Translations under genes and position numbers: made by a program
Notes under the pieces: generated by a model
What the model was told of the DNA's origin: nothing
Seen by the model: only the letters and a program-made list of their open reading frames with translations
Database searches by the model: none
Part shown: positions 54,800 through 64,000 of the stretch, piece after piece
Layout: the number at the start of each line of letters is the position of its first letter
Position numbering within the stretch: position 1 is the first letter of the stretch
From: Tribonema minus
Lineage: Eukaryota > Sar > Xanthophyceae > Tribonematales > Tribonemataceae
Reading direction: 5' to 3'
Length of the DNA stretch: 64,000 nt
Assembly (NCBI GenBank): GCA_017506865.1
Contig: JAFCMP010000115.1
Coordinates: 178,732-242,731, forward strand

Positions 54800-56144
54800 G
54801 GCGCGCTGCACGGTGCTGAGCGCTGCTGCAGCAGCCGTTGGCGCGGTGTGCGCATGTCGCAGCGCCTGCTGCCGCTCACCCCACATAATGAAATGAGCGC
54901 TGATGACAGGAGCAGCAGCGCTCGAGCGGGCGGCGCAGCGGCGGCAGCAGCAAGCCCCGCGCCCCTGCAGCTTGTACCTATTTACGATGTTACTTGGATG
55001 GTGTGTCTCATCTAGCGCGGGTGCGGTTTTTTGTTGCAAAGGCGGGTCAGTGTTCAGTGTGCGGCGGTGAACACTTTTGGTGCCCGCTTCGTGGTCCTGT
55101 ATTGGCGCAGCGGCGGGGGGCGGGGCGGGGGCATTGTGTGTTGGGCACAGCATGGTACATGCAGCCGCCGTGACACGTCTCTATTTTGCTTGCAGCGGGT
55201 ATACCGTCAATTCAATATACCGCCATGTCCCCCTCTCTTCGCGCCGCGTGACTCTCCTTGTGTATCCAGTGCAGACGACAGCTGTCGCGGCCGTGCGCAG
55301 CACGATGGTGTGCGTGCAGAGTGATGAGGGTAAATTGCATACCTGAGGAGTGGCATGTAGTTTCGGGCCATGGCCAGCTATGTGCTCTTTCAATGCAACC
55401 TGCAGGTTGCATTTCATGACGAGCTGGCACCACAAGATGCATCCTTACACACGTATATACTACTTATTTTTTGTATGTAGTATATATGCACATCATGCTG
55501 AGTCGTCCAGGTCCATGCTTACCTCCGACGCCGGCCATAGCCAGTCCTACACGTGTACCGGTATAGTATACCCAGGTAAGACACCGCAAGAACAACAGAA
55601 AAACACCGACATGCCTTTCACATCGACTTTTGCAAGACCAAGTCCTTCGAATGTAGCGGACATCATGATGGCTGAGTGCAGCACACAACGTGACTTTACC
55701 TCCCCCCTAGAATGGCTGCTCTAGTCTACTAGTCACCCACCTTTGCAAGCGGGGCTCCCAGGGCTCTAGTGAGATCTGCGAGGTACAACGCTGGCTAATA
55801 GCTGCTGAACTGTAACATGTGCCACTCAATGACAGCTACATGAGGCTGCTTGAATCGCAGCCCACCTCGTACTGCAGTATACTGAGCGCATCACGCCGAT
55901 GGATGTTGCCGTACACTAATGCGTGAGTGAGCTCATCAGGGAGTGGGGTACACATCACACGCGAGCGAGTTTGGGTCCAGGCTGGAAGAACGCACAGGCA
56001 AGCTCGACACAGCAGCAGCACGGCATGCGACGCGCAGGGGCGCCTGCTATCTGCTTCCTACTTCCCACAGGCTGAACCATGACTCTTCGGCGAAACATCG
56101 TAAACTTCCTTTAGTTGCTCGGTGAGAGAGACAGGCACAGCGAG
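54800..56144. other. intergenic, no gene recognised
   Basis: Holds the 3' UTR of the J-domain gene and the promoter and 5' UTR of the HHIP-like gene. It includes an AT-rich TATATA-containing stretch at 55455-55492. I see no coding exon or RNA gene. Confidence 0.45.
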
Positions 56145-59100
56145 ATGAGGTCTCAGCGGCTAGCGCTGGCAGCAGCAGTGGCCGCGGCTGCAGTGAGCGC
56201 TCACCCGCAATGTCTTGATGCCTCATCTCCGAGCCAAGCGCTGCAAGACCAACTTAGTTTCTGCAATCGACCAAGCGATGCGACGACTAGCAAGGGCGCA
56301 TGCTGTAGCAGGCAGCAGGAGCTGGCGGCGAAGGCTCAGCTCTATACGCCCCATCTGCCTCTTTCGGATGCGTGCAAGCCATACCAACGGCAGGTGGCGT
56401 GCGGTGAGTCTCATCAAAACGAGTGCGTGTCTCCACTAACTGGCGTTGCGCGCTAATGGGCTAGCTGTCGCGCGGCCAGGCACCAACTATTATAGCAGCG
56501 TTTGCAACCCGGGGGCTCATAATGGCTGACGCTGTCGCACGAATGATGCTGGAGCAGCACTGCACAGTAAACATAATCAACGTCTCGATAGAAATTAAGA
56601 ACTGTGACTAGTAATGGTGCATGCGCATTTGCCAGCACAAAGGTTCAGTTGCAATGAAGGTTTGACCATTTCGAGTCCAGGGCCCACTGTGCGAGGATTG
56701 TCGCTGTGTGCGACTTCAGGTTAATTCGCTCCGACGCTCTCAGGACCCCAGCAGAATCTGCTTGCTTTGGACACATTTTAATTTGTGCTTGGGGCCTGTC
56801 TTCGCTGTGTTTTTTCAAAATTCTCCTGTTGCAAACTGAAACTTGAGAGTGGTCATCATCATTCACAGTGTCATGCCGGAGTCTGGGGTCTTGATATAAT
56901 CATCACTTACTTACTGTGTGTGGACACGTCTGGTGCTGCCATTGCAACTGTCAGCTCCAACAGCCTGAGCAGCACCCTGCATGCTTTTCCAGGGTGTTCT
57001 GCTTATTCCACCGTCACTTTCAGTGAATATGCTGTTACAGCTAACGGCATGAGACTGCCGGCAGCGTTGACATGTCGTCTTCAGTGAACCGACTGCGCCC
57101 CTGAAAGCTTTTAAGAGTAGAAGCTGGTGTGCACCATACCAACATGTCTGTCGCCCAAACCATTGACCAAACACCAACGACCGTGCGCCTGTGAGATCAG
57201 CTCACTCATCCAACAGTTGTGATCCGGCAATACAGGCTGCTCCGCACGCCCTTCTGGTTTGCTGCAAGCGCAGACGCTGCTCAGTGGCAGAGCACAATCT
57301 TCCATATATCAGAACTCCGCTGCACATGTGTGTTGAATTTTCAAGTCAATTGTCATTGGCAAGCCTGCATCGCATGTCCCTGTTACCGCTGGCACTTGCT
57401 GGGGTTAGGCTCAAGACCAAGAGCAGTACATGGTAGCTGTTGTTGGTGTACTTCACTGCCAACTCATCGCATTGTCTTTCTCTGTGTTGACTGCCAGCTA
57501 TGGCTCTGCTGCAGCTGCGTGTCTCGTATAGCTGGCCTGGTGGCAAACAACAACTTCAAATCAACAACTTCAAGTGATGGCGCTCGTCAGTGATGGCTGC
57601 TGCTTCCCCAAATCCCTCCGTTAAAACTTCACTTTCTGTTCCGTAAATGTATCTTCTTGTCGGCTGAGCATCGCGCTCTTCACGACATCACACATGTTGA
57701 CGCTGCGCCGCCGTGCTGCGCGCCGCCGCCGCCACCGCCGCCAGTCTCCTTGCAGTCACCACGCACAGCGCGCACCGTGTCCGCACTTCTCGCGTAGAAC
57801 GCGCCGCGCTCGCCGCACCACGCTTTCTGTGGCGCTTGCGTGATTGCTGCGCGCGCACGCCGTCATCTCAGCTCCGCGCCACATCTCACAAACCTGCGCC
57901 GCCGCGCTGCGCTGCGCGCTGGCGCCGCCAGGCTCGTGCTCGCCCTACGCGGCGCACATCGCGAGCGCACCTCTCTCGTAGACCGCGGCGCAATCGCCAC
58001 ACCACGCTTCCGTGGCACTCGTGCCGCCGCGCCGCGGCTCACGACATCCCACATGTTTACGCTGCGCCGCCGCACCGCGCGCCGCCGCCGCCGCCGCCAG
58101 GCTCCTGCTCGCCCTACGCGACGCGCATCGCATTCGCGCCTCTCTCTTAGCACGCGCCACGCCGCGGGTGCTCGCGAGCGCTGCGCGCACGCGGTCTCCT
58201 CAGCTCCGCGCCGCACCTCACGACATCAGTGCTGACATTGCGCCGCCGCGCTGTGCCCCGCCGCCGCCGCCGCCAGGCTCCTGCTCGCCGTACGCGGCGC
58301 ACATCGCGAGCGCCGCGGACGGCCTCACGGGCATGTGCGCGCCGTTCTGCGGCGCGTACGTCGCGGCGTGCGGCGCGGAGCTGGGCCTCGCCGCCGACTT
58401 CTGCGCGACGCGCTCCACCGCGAGCGCCTACTGCTATCCCGACTACGCCGCCGAGAACCTCACGCCGAGCTCCACGGCGCTGCAGCCGTACTGGCCGCGG
58501 CTCGACGGCCACGGCAAGCTGCCGACGCAGCCGATAGGCATGTTCATGAAGCCGGGGGGCAACAGCTGGTGGATCGTGAACCAGCGCGGGCAGATCTCGC
58601 AGATCCGCAACATCCCCGGCGCGGAGCAGCTGACGCCGATCCTGGACATCAGCGACCGCGTGATTCAGGGCGGCGCGACGGGCGAGCTCGGCGAGATGGG
58701 CCTGCTGGGCCTTGCCTTCAGGTGTGAGCCCTAATCCTAGCCCTACCCCTAGTCCTGACCCTAGACCTAACCCTAGACCTAACCAAAAACACAGGGCGGC
58801 GCGACGGGCGAGCTTAGCGAGATGGGCCTGCTGGGCCTCGCCTTCAGGTGTGAGCCCTAGCCCTAGCCCTAATCCTAGTCCTAGCCCTAGCCCAACCCTA
58901 GACGTAACAGGCAGTGTGCGCGCGGTGCACCGCGTGCGTATGCCTCGGCAGAGTTTGAGCACTGGTTGCTGAGCGCTGTCATGACTGACTGCTGAGCGCT
59001 GCGCACTGTTGCACACGTGCGCACACGCGGGCGCAGCGCGGATGGAGTCGCTGCATGCGACGCCATGCGTGTACGCGCCCGTTGCATTGAGCGCTGCTCA

Positions 59101-62100
59101 CTGACCTGAGCGCTGCTGCGCTGACACTAATTGCTGAGCGCTGTTGCGCGCGTACGCACGCCGCGCGCAGCCCCGACTTCCTGCGCACGGGCTACTTCTA
59201 CGTCAACTACATCAACCTGGCGCGCTTCACCGTGGTGGCGCGCTTCACGTTCGCGAGCGGCAAGCCCAAGAAGACCGCCGCGTCCGAGGTTCAGGTGCGC
59301 CGCGCTGCGGTGGAGCGCCGAGCGCTGATGCCATCAAGCAAGTGCAGGAAAACGCAGATTGCGATGACGCGTGCAGTGCGTGCGCGCAACTTGTGCGTGA
59401 TTAAACTGGCGTAGGCTGACTTGAGAGCTGGCGCGCTCTGCGCTGGCACCACACTCTTTTGCCTTGTCTCGTGTCGGTTTGCGCGCTGGTTGGTCAAGAC
59501 AGCAGGGGGAGGGGAGGGGGGGGGGGGGGGGGTCGATTGCCGCACAGCAGTCCTGGGGAGAATTAGACGAGAGCGGTGTAATGCGCTGCACTTACAGCGC
59601 GCGCACAGCATGCTCAAGTTCAGCCGTGCGGACGCTCGGTGAAATCAGGGCTTGCAATCGCTGTATGAATGTACGTGTGTACGTGTATGTACGATAGCAT
59701 GAATTGTGATGCAAGATTGTCAAGTGCAATGCGGCTGCCTGACTGTCACCCCCCCTGCCCCCCCCGCTTGGCGCTGTCCACTCCTTACGCAGATCCTGTC
59801 GCACTGGCAGCCGTACGAGAACCACAACGGCGGCACGCTGCTGTTTGAGCCCGGGGACCTTGCGGACCCGTACGCGGCGGGGAAGACGGGATACAACCTA
59901 TACATACCTACGGGTAAGTAATTGTACTCACAGCAACGCTTGCAACTGTATCTTGCACGCCTGCAAAAACCATGACGAGTTCCGCTGTTGCGCCTGCAAC
60001 CGTTGTGACAGGCGACGGCGGCCTGTACGGCGACCCGGACCCACTCACAACTGTGACTCTCAACTCTGACTCCGAACTGTACCTTGCACGTCTTCAAATC
60101 TTGCAATATCATGACGACTTTGCTATTGCGCTGCAAACCGTTGCGACAGGCGACGGCGGCCTGTACGGCGACCCTGAGAACCGCGCGCAGGGCGTGAACG
60201 TCAGATGCGCGACTCACGACTGCGACTCTTGACTAAGACTTTGAAAGTGCACATGTACCACATGACTTCATGTTGCTCTCTTTGTGCTGCAAAACATTGC
60301 GCCAGGCGACGGCGGCCTGTACGGGGATCCTGAGAACCGTGCACAGGACGTGAACGTCAGATACGGCAAGATCCTGAGGATCACCCTGCCCGCGGGGACG
60401 AACGAGGGGGGCTACTCCATACCGGAGGGCAACATCAGTGCGGAAGTGTGGGCGTACGGCTTTAGAAACCCCTGGAAGTGAGTCAGCCCGGTGGTTGTAT
60501 GACCTTTTGAACTACGTACTTTTACTTGAAGTGCCTCAGAAGTGCCTGCCCTTGAAGATGTACTTGAAGTTATCTCAGTAGTGCCTGCCCGTGACGCATG
60601 ACTTTGTTAGCGCTGCAGTGCGACTCTGGTCAAAATATGTCATATGCGGCTTGAGCGGACTTTGTTAGTGCAGTTGCTGCAATGTGACGACATCGTGTGT
60701 AGCAGCGCTTCATACCTGGCACGGCCAATGTTGACTGAGGAGCCCGCGCTGACCCCAGTTTTGCGGGCTATTGACTGGTGCAAACGAGAACTCTGGATGC
60801 GAGAGCTGGCATAACCTCAACAATGTTTGCTCTGCACGCGCTGGCGATGCTTGCGCTTGAAAAGTGCCGTTGTCACTTCATCTAACCCCCCCTGCATGCT
60901 GCCCCTCCTGTGGCGGTCAGGTGCACATTTGACAGGGCGCACCTGGACGCGCCGCAGATGTGGTGTGGCGACGTTGGTCAAGACAAGTTTGAGAAGGTGA
61001 GTGAGTGAGTGAGTCAGTGAGTGAGTGCGAGGCAAATGTGGTGCGGCGATGTCGGCCTGGACAAATTTGAGCAGGTGAGTGAGTGAGGTTTGGGAGCCAA
61101 TGTGGCGCGGCAGCGTTGTCTATGACAAGTGTTGGGAAGGTGAGTGAATGAGTGAGTGCTCAAGGCTTGAAGTGGGGAAAATGAGACAATGGTGTGCATG
61201 TGATGGGGCTCTGGCGCCTTTGTCACAGCATGGTGGCGCAATGGACGGCTGTCAGCCCTTTTTCTGGGTCAGTGCTACAAGGTCACAGCCGCAGCGGCAG
61301 GTATGCGTGTGTGGAGCTCCTGAGCATATGCCACAGAGCGGTGCCAGCATGGCCCTAACGCTGACGCCCTACGAAGAATCGCAAGAGGAGAGTTGCGGCA
61401 GTCCCTCCTTGCATGCCATGCGCCGACATGCCAAGGCTACATGAGCACGGAGGGTCATATGCCACTGCTGTGAGGCGACGAGTCTGCGTGAGTCGCTTGC
61501 GCTGAACGAGGAGGAGCAGCGTGAGTGAGCCTGCAACAGCAGTCCGAGCGCTTGTGGTTGTCGGCGCCGTTGAGCGTTGCCATCGCCGCAGCGCTCAGCA
61601 AGCCTGCGCTGCAGGGGGGTGTGACCGTCCGCGCGCATACATAAATGTATGCACACATGTTGGTCATGCAGCTAGGCCCATGTGCACGGCGCGCCTGGCT
61701 CGTGCAGAGCACATGCGCACACGGCAATCCGACGCTCTGAGGAAGCAGCTCCTGCGTCTGCCCCCTGTGTGCTGCTGGGCCGGGCGCACGCCAGTCATGA
61801 TCGAGCCGCCATGCGCACACGTATGCGCCTTATTTTTCTCTGGTCTCACGGAGCGCTGCTGCCTCGCTCGCCAGGTGATCCGCGTCCTGCCGCGACAGAA
61901 CCACGGCTGGCGCAACTACGAGGGCAGCTCCCTCTACTCGCCGCCCAAGATCGCCTACGTGGACCCCGACTTTGAGTGAGACTTCCACACACTCAGTAGT
62001 TCAAGTGCATGTGGAACATCAGCGTTGCCAGATTGCCTACGTGGACCCCGACTTTGAGTGAGGCTACCACACATGGCCGCGTACTCAATAGTTCAAGTGC

Positions 62101-64000
62101 ATGTTGAATATTACTGTCGCGATCGCCTACGTGGGCCCCGACTTTGAGTGAGGCTTTCAACAAGGCCTGCTTGCTACCCTATGTGAATGCCGAAGTTCGG
62201 CGCTGCCGCTGCGTGTTCGGTACGTGCGTAGAGCCGCGCAGTCGACCGAGGCTGGCAAGGAGGATAGGCGAGAATTCCAGCAAGAAGCTTGGGGCGTACG
62301 TGCTTGAGTGCGAGGTTTGCGACCATGTAGAGTTGCGGCCGCCGCCGCGTGGACAGCGTGTTGGCATGGAGCGCGTGTATTGGCCATGTCCTGGCAATGC
62401 AATGCTGTGTCCAAACCTGCAGTCCTTGGGGGTGGGGTCAGGGTTTGAGGTTGATCTCATCACTCTGCATACAGTAGGTGCACGGCGGCAAGACACGTAC
62501 GCTTGCACCCAAAACTGCGAGAGGGGGGATGACGCGTCTCGCGCTTATGCTGAGCTGGCGAGCTCGGGCAAAGCTTGAGTTGGAAGCTCCTCGTCGTGCG
62601 GTTTGCAGCTCACTGCAGTCCCCCCCGCACAGTGCACTACTGTATCTGCTAGGGGCGTGAACTGCAAGCGCAAACACACGTGACGTGCTCACAGTCTCGC
62701 GTTCCTGCTGTACTGACTACACTCCAAAGTACGACGTTTCCCCCCTGGCACACAGCCACCCAATCTTCATGCAATCCATCAGTTTTGCGCGCCCTTATCT
62801 GCAGCCCACTGCTTGCCCTCCTGGGGTATGTATGCAGGTACTGCAGCGGCGGGGTACAGCTTCGGTCGGAGCTCATCACTGCACCATTTATTTTTCTTGG
62901 AGAGTTCGTCGTTGAACTGCGCGACTCACTCCCTGGTCCATGCAATTTTTACGCGATCCTACGGGCGCCCTAACCTGCAGCCCATTGCTTGCCCTCCTGG
63001 GTATGTATGCAGGTACTGCCACGGCGGAGTCACCAATGCGCCCAAGCAGTGCGCGGGCAAGACCTTCACCGGCGAGTCCGTGACCGGCGGGTGAGCGCTG
63101 CTGCTGTTGTATCTTCCAGTTCTTACATACTAGGAGCTCGTGGCACCTCGCGTCAACTTGAGCGCTGGTGCTATTGTTTCTGTGAAGTGTCTGGTCAGAG
63201 TCACTATTGCTGCTTCCCAAGCCATGGTCCGGTACTTTGCTTCACCCGCACGTACACATGCAAATGCACACAGAAGTAGCTACAAGGCATCATCGCCATA
63301 TGTGCCAAACGTTGTTGCACCAAGAAAAAGCCAGAGGCTCCCCAAGGCCTGAGGACCATCGCTTCTATCGTATATGCGGCTGTGTTACAGGACGTCAGCT
63401 AGCTAGCAATCTCTCCGCCGGGTTGTGCATGCTCGCTTTTGGCAGTTCTTGAAAAGCACGATGAGCTCCCTGCGAGGGTGCAAAAGCAACTTCAACTTGC
63501 AGTGCTTGGCTACGCTACTGACCAGTGCCCGCAGCAACTGCGTGAGGCCTGCGGCTGCTTTCTCATGAGATGCGTGGCAGTGGCTGAACTGGGCACTTCC
63601 GAAGTGCTTCCTACCACTTCCGTGCTGGCGCTGGCTTTGAGGGTTAAGGTTAGGGTTAGGGCTAGCTTGGCAGCTCCAGAACCCTGCTTACAACTTCGTG
63701 CTGGCACTTGCCTGTGCTCTGATGTACATGGTCTACATCGCCGGCAGAGATGGCAGCAAGTGGCAATTATTGGATGTTTTGATTAGGCATGCACGTGGCA
63801 GCAAGTTGCGGCCGTCTGTTGCTCCCCAGAGCATTTCATTTGTGCGACGAACTTCAAGTTCATGAGACACTGAGTACGCCATCTTGTGCGCGCTCTCTGG
63901 TGCGCATGAAGGTTGACCTCGTGGTGCCCGCTGTGCCCTCGTTGTCCTTGCAGGTACATCTACAGGGGCACCAAGCAGGCTGACATGTACGCCGGGCAGT
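56145..64000 (+). CDS. secreted HHIP-like / glucose-sorbosone dehydrogenase family protein (3' partial)
   Basis: Nine exons join in phase: 56145-56403, 58277-58721, 59171-59294, 59793-59913, 60306-60477, 60921-60996, 61875-61975, 63013-63090 and 63954 to the window end (about 474 residues, incomplete). Residues 1-19 are an Ala-rich signal peptide. HPQCLD at 20-25 and a Cys-rich region (CC at 53-54, SCSPYAAH near 88) match the folate-receptor-like N-terminal domain of HHIPL proteins. The beta-propeller domain of PQQ-dependent glucose/sorbosone dehydrogenases follows: GLLGLAF, YFYVNY, ENHNGGTLLF, GDGGLYGDPENRAQ, YGFRNPW, WCGDVGQDKFEKV, NHGWRNYEG and YIYRGTKQADMY. The His of NHNGG aligns with the conserved region of family members. 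Substrate and PQQ dependence cannot be judged; vertebrate HHIP relatives are not enzymes. It acts extracellularly or in the secretory pathway (inference). Confidence 0.93.
57680..58276 (+). repeat. three tandem units of about 185 bp ending in acceptor plus exon start
   Basis: Each unit contains CACGACATC(A/C)CACATGTT-ACGCTGCGCCGCCG, a CCGCCGCCGCCGCCAG acceptor, a copy of the start of exon 58277-58721 (GGCTC(C/G)TGCTCGCCCTACGC, clear at about 57920 and 58100, weak at 57735), then CACCACGCTT or similar. The fourth acceptor is the one used in the proposed gene. Confidence 0.9.
58735..58912 (+). repeat. CCCTA-rich telomere-like tracts and 3' echo of exon 58277-58721
   Basis: Two CCCTA(A/G)(C/T)CCTA-type tracts (58728-58785, 58854-58905) each follow a copy of GAGATGGGCCTGCTGGGCCT and its donor AGGTGTGAGCC. 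The echo is at 58790-58852. The duplicated unit therefore includes exon end, donor and telomere-like intron start. Confidence 0.93.
60000..60205 (+). repeat. two 5' echoes of exon 60306-60477
   Basis: Copies at about 60000-60045 and 60135-60205 repeat CTGCAA(A)(A)C(C/A)(G/A)TTG, the acceptor ACAG, and GCGACGGCGGCCTGTACGGC. The second continues through GAGAACCGCGCGCAGGGCGT before diverging into stops. Confidence 0.95.
61025..61145 (+). repeat. two 3' echoes of exon 60921-60996
   Basis: About 61025-61080 and 61095-61145 repeat ATGTGG(T/C)G(C)GGC and a GACAA(A/G)T(T)TGAG(A/C)AGGTGAGTGAGT-like end, the second more decayed. Confidence 0.88.
62030..62152 (+). repeat. two 3' echoes of exon 61875-61975
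   Basis: GATCGCCTACGTGGACCCCG with ACTTTGAGTGAG(G/A)C recurs almost unchanged at 62030-62062 and 62122-62152. Spacers share CTCA(G/A)TAGTTCAAGTGCATG. Confidence 0.95.
62795..62860 (+). repeat. 5' echo of exon 63013-63090
   Basis: CTGCAGCCCA(C/T)TGCTTGCCCT, CCTGGG, GTATGTATGCAGGTACTGC, and CGGCGG occur here and again at 62980-63026, where the exon continues in frame. Confidence 0.95.
63640..63662 (+). repeat. short interstitial TTAGGG-like tract
   Basis: GGTTAAGGTTAGGGTTAGGG in intron 63091-63953 of the HHIP-like gene. Confidence 0.85.

Overview
This window is nuclear DNA of a eukaryote. Its genes are broken by many spliceosomal introns (GT-AG, with at least two GC-AG candidates), the coding exons are GC-rich, and CCCTAA/TTAGGG telomere-like tracts and 5'-truncated LINE copies lie among them. 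GC-rich exons, TTAGGG-type repeats and animal-like domain architectures would fit a microalga such as a haptophyte, but this is an inference. I did not recognise the species.

Layout. At 0.9-6.8 kb (+) is a probable TPR-like gene of unknown family. At 8.4-9.2 kb (+) is a compact three-exon gene for a secreted Gly/Trp/Tyr-rich peptide. From 9.2 to 19.6 kb the window is mostly non-coding. It holds a tandemly duplicated fold-back element (12.24-13.88 kb), one orphan exon with a decayed copy 2.4 kb away, two short 3' ends of a LINE family, and C-rich low-complexity DNA. From 37.7 down to about 20 kb (-) is a Bicaudal-C-like gene with two KH domains and two tandem SAM domains. Its introns contain a 5'-truncated LINE, a 411-bp tandem duplication and an inverted repeat with a telomeric core. 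At 38.5-54.8 kb (+), head-to-head with it, is a gene encoding a J domain followed by a TMEM185-like multi-pass membrane region; all 14 exons join in phase to give 522 residues. From 56.1 kb to the window end (+) is a secreted HHIP-like/glucose-sorbosone dehydrogenase-type protein, cut by the window edge.

The three large genes are mostly intron. The gene models were built by hand from splice sites, domain continuity and reading phase. Every adjacent exon pair listed for the Bicaudal-C-like, J-domain/TMEM185-like and HHIP-like genes is phase-compatible.

The most unusual feature is what I call exon-edge echoes. At more than twenty exon-intron junctions the end of the exon, the splice site and neighbouring intron sequence recur one to five times inside the adjacent intron as decaying tandem copies. 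Many introns also carry a TTGAAGT-type motif and long poly(C) runs just before acceptors. No functional link between the genes is evident.
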